36,006 nucleotides of DNA, taken from the NCBI GenBank assembly GCA_021782055.1, contig JAJXVP010000011.1:1-36006 (forward strand), read 5' to 3'. Positions within the stretch are counted from its first letter, which is position 1; the number at the start of each line of letters is the position of its first letter. A program made the position numbers and the translations under genes. The stretch is from a bacterium. GTDB taxonomy: Bacteria; Spirochaetota; Spirochaetia; JABEVK01. Below are positions 34,485 to 36,006 of this stretch, piece after piece. The notes beneath the pieces were generated by a model. That model was given only the letters and a program-made list of their open reading frames with translations. It had not been told where the DNA came from and ran no database searches.

Positions 34485-36006
34485 ATGCTGACGTTAAAAC
34501 GGCTACTGGGCGCTGGTCTGACAGCGCTGGTGCTACTTTTGACTGCTTGTCAGTCGCCCCTGAACATCACTCAAAACCACGCTGCGGCGCGAGATGTCAC
34601 TTTGAGTGGTAGTGCAGGTACGATTTCGGTCACAAATATGACCAACACATCCCTGACGGTGACGTATTCCCCAGGGACGCAATACACCTCGGTTCAACTT
34701 TATCTGTCGCAAGGCAATGGCACAGGTTTAGTTCTTGCTGCCCAAAACATGAATTTTAGCGCAGGAACGTATTCGTATACATTTAGCAACGCCAGCTATA
34801 CCAGTGGAGCACTGATCTATGTTGCTTTGGAGCAGAATAATAACGGTGTCGAAACCACACTCCCCAGCGGTAGCCTTTCGAATGTGGCGACTTGGATGTC
34901 CTTTACTTATGCGGCTGCTACTCCCACACCGACAGCATCGCCAACCCCAACGCCTGCCAGCTCCGGACTCACCGTTTCAGGTGCCAATGGTAGCCTTGAA
35001 ATGAGCAACATGACGGGGGGCAATTTGACAGTAACGTACGCACCGTCGGCAAGTATCTCGTCAGCAGCGTTGTACGTCTCACAAGGAAACGGAACTGGGT
35101 TGGTTGTTGCCAACCAATCGATGACCAATACTTCCGGTACCTGGACGGCAACCTGCGCGAATGCCTCCTTTACGTCTGGGGCTGTAATCTATGTAGACGT
35201 TCTCACGACGGCAAATGGTGTCCAAACCAGCGTTCCTCAGGGAAGTTTGTCAAATGTAACCTCCTGGGCATCGTTTACATATGGTTCCGCCGCGCCATCT
35301 CCTTCACCTAGCCCAACACCAAGCCCTACGCCTGGAAATCTAACGGTGAGCGGAGTCAATGGCACGTTAACTCTAACGAATATGACGGGAAGCAATCTGA
35401 CGGTTTCGTATGCCCCGTCGTCGGCGATTTCTTCCGCTTTCCTGTATGTTTCCCAAGGGAATGGTACTGGACTCGTGGTTGCCAACTCGGCAATGACCAA
35501 CACCAACGGCACATGGTCAGCCACTTGTAATAACGCTACCTTTGTTGCCGGTGCGCAAATTTATGTTGATGTCTTGGTTACCGCCAACGGCGTCCAGACT
35601 AACGTTCCGCAGGGTAGCTTGTCGAACGTCACGTCGTGGGGTTCGTTTACCTATCCGGCGCCTGCTCCGACGCCTACGCCTAGTCCCACCCCGACACCCA
35701 CACCGTCTCCGACGCCTGCACCGATCACTTCAACTGGTGACCCCTGGTACGGCGGGCAACTACTCTGGGATGACGAGTTTAACGGACCAACAATCGACCC
35801 CACCAAGTGGACCTTTGATACAGGGGCTGGCGGTTGGGGTAATAATGAGCTTGAAACCTACACGACCTCGAACGCCTCAATCCAAAATGTTGCCGATGGT
35901 TCTTCCACCGATTCCTGTTTGGTCATTACGGCACAAAAGGATGCTCAAGGGAATTGGACCTCAGCCCGTTTAAAAACCTTAGGTCTTCAGAGCTTTACCT
36001 ATGGAA
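34485..36006 (+). CDS. GH16 beta-glucanase lipoprotein with three tandem beta-domains (3' truncated)
   Basis: The frame is open from 34485 to the window edge, 507 codons. AGGAGG at 34474-34479 lies 5 nt before the ATG. The signal peptide ends at lipobox LTAC (Cys22). Three homologous units of ~105 residues follow (about 36-142, 161-266, 285-390). Each contains SQGNGTGLV and GSLSNVxxWxSFTY, and they are separated by Pro/Thr/Ser linkers (PTPTPSPTP). They are probably carbohydrate-binding, weakly like CBM56 (low certainty). From residue ~420, YGGQLLWDDEFNGPTIDPTK and WGNNELETYT are the N-terminal signature of GH16 laminarinase-type glucanases. The catalytic ExDxxE motif lies beyond the window. 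The protein probably hydrolyses beta-1,3-glucan at the cell surface. Confidence 0.88.
   Translation, partial: MLTLKRLLGAGLTALVLLLTACQSPLNITQNHAAARDVTLSGSAGTISVTNMTNTSLTVTYSPGTQYTSVQLYLSQGNGTGLVLAAQNMNFSAGTYSYTFSNASYTSGALIYVALEQNNNGVETTLPSGSLSNVATWMSFTYAAATPTPTASPTPTPASSGLTVSGANGSLEMSNMTGGNLTVTYAPSASISSAALYVSQGNGTGLVVANQSMTNTSGTWTATCANASFTSGAVIYVDVLTTANGVQTSVPQGSLSNVTSWASFTYGSAAPSPSPSPTPSPTPGNLTVSGVNGTLTLTNMTGSNLTVSYAPSSAISSAFLYVSQGNGTGLVVANSAMTNTNGTWSATCNNATFVAGAQIYVDVLVTANGVQTNVPQGSLSNVTSWGSFTYPAPAPTPTPSPTPTPTPSPTPAPITSTGDPWYGGQLLWDDEFNGPTIDPTKWTFDTGAGGWGNNELETYTTSNASIQNVADGSSTDSCLVITAQKDAQGNWTSARLKTLGLQSFTYG

Overview
The window looks like a chromosomal segment of a Gram-negative, lipoprotein-rich bacterium, most likely Spirochaetota (inference). 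The clues are a Treponema-type tyrosine recombinase, an SUMF1-like secreted protein of the kind expanded in spirochaetes, a Listeria-Bacteroides/BspA-type surface-protein relic, and lipoproteins with LSSC/LTAC lipoboxes. No rRNA or phylogenetic marker was used, so the assignment is tentative. Two features would be unusual for a spirochaete: a complete F-type (not V-type) ATP synthase, and a geosmin synthase packaged with an encapsulin.

Layout. 1-3.4 kb is an accessory, decaying zone: a small membrane protein, a 3' fragment of tRNA-Leu(GAG) with a terminator, an intact tyrosine integrase, a RelE-type toxin-antitoxin pair with a broken toxin, a surface-protein fragment and an IS3-family relic. 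3.4-10.2 kb (minus strand) holds a carotenoid cleavage oxygenase overlapping a 1531-residue AAA/GAF/adenylyl cyclase. 10.2-13.5 kb holds a broken VapC-type pair, a 62-residue protein and a large PPC-like lipoprotein. 13.9-17.5 kb (minus) is a geosmin synthase followed by a Family 2B encapsulin with an inserted cyclic-nucleotide-binding-like domain. Divergent from it, 17.6-21.2 kb (plus) is a hybrid histidine kinase overlapping a response-regulator/adenylyl cyclase. glgC follows on the minus strand (21.6-22.8 kb). 23.0-29.7 kb is the ATP synthase operon atpBEFHAGDC, followed by pyruvate phosphate dikinase (to 32.5 kb). The right end carries an SUMF1-like secreted protein, a Spy/CpxP-like periplasmic protein and a truncated GH16 glucanase lipoprotein with three tandem beta-domains.

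Two parts deserve most attention. First, the ATP synthase alpha subunit carries a C-terminal extension of about 210 residues that ends in a PTS EIIA type-2 (PtsN-like) domain. The phospho-accepting histidine position of that domain is serine, and a PEP-forming/PEP-using enzyme lies immediately downstream. Second, an encapsulin with a cyclic-nucleotide-binding-like domain and its probable geosmin synthase cargo sit between two operons that each contain an adenylyl cyclase, one of them coupled to a carotenoid cleavage enzyme. This suggests (inference) a cAMP-linked terpenoid/apocarotenoid module. The three transcription units of this module have -10-like boxes only 3-12 nt from their start codons and no Shine-Dalgarno sequence, unlike most ATP synthase genes, so leaderless transcripts are possible.
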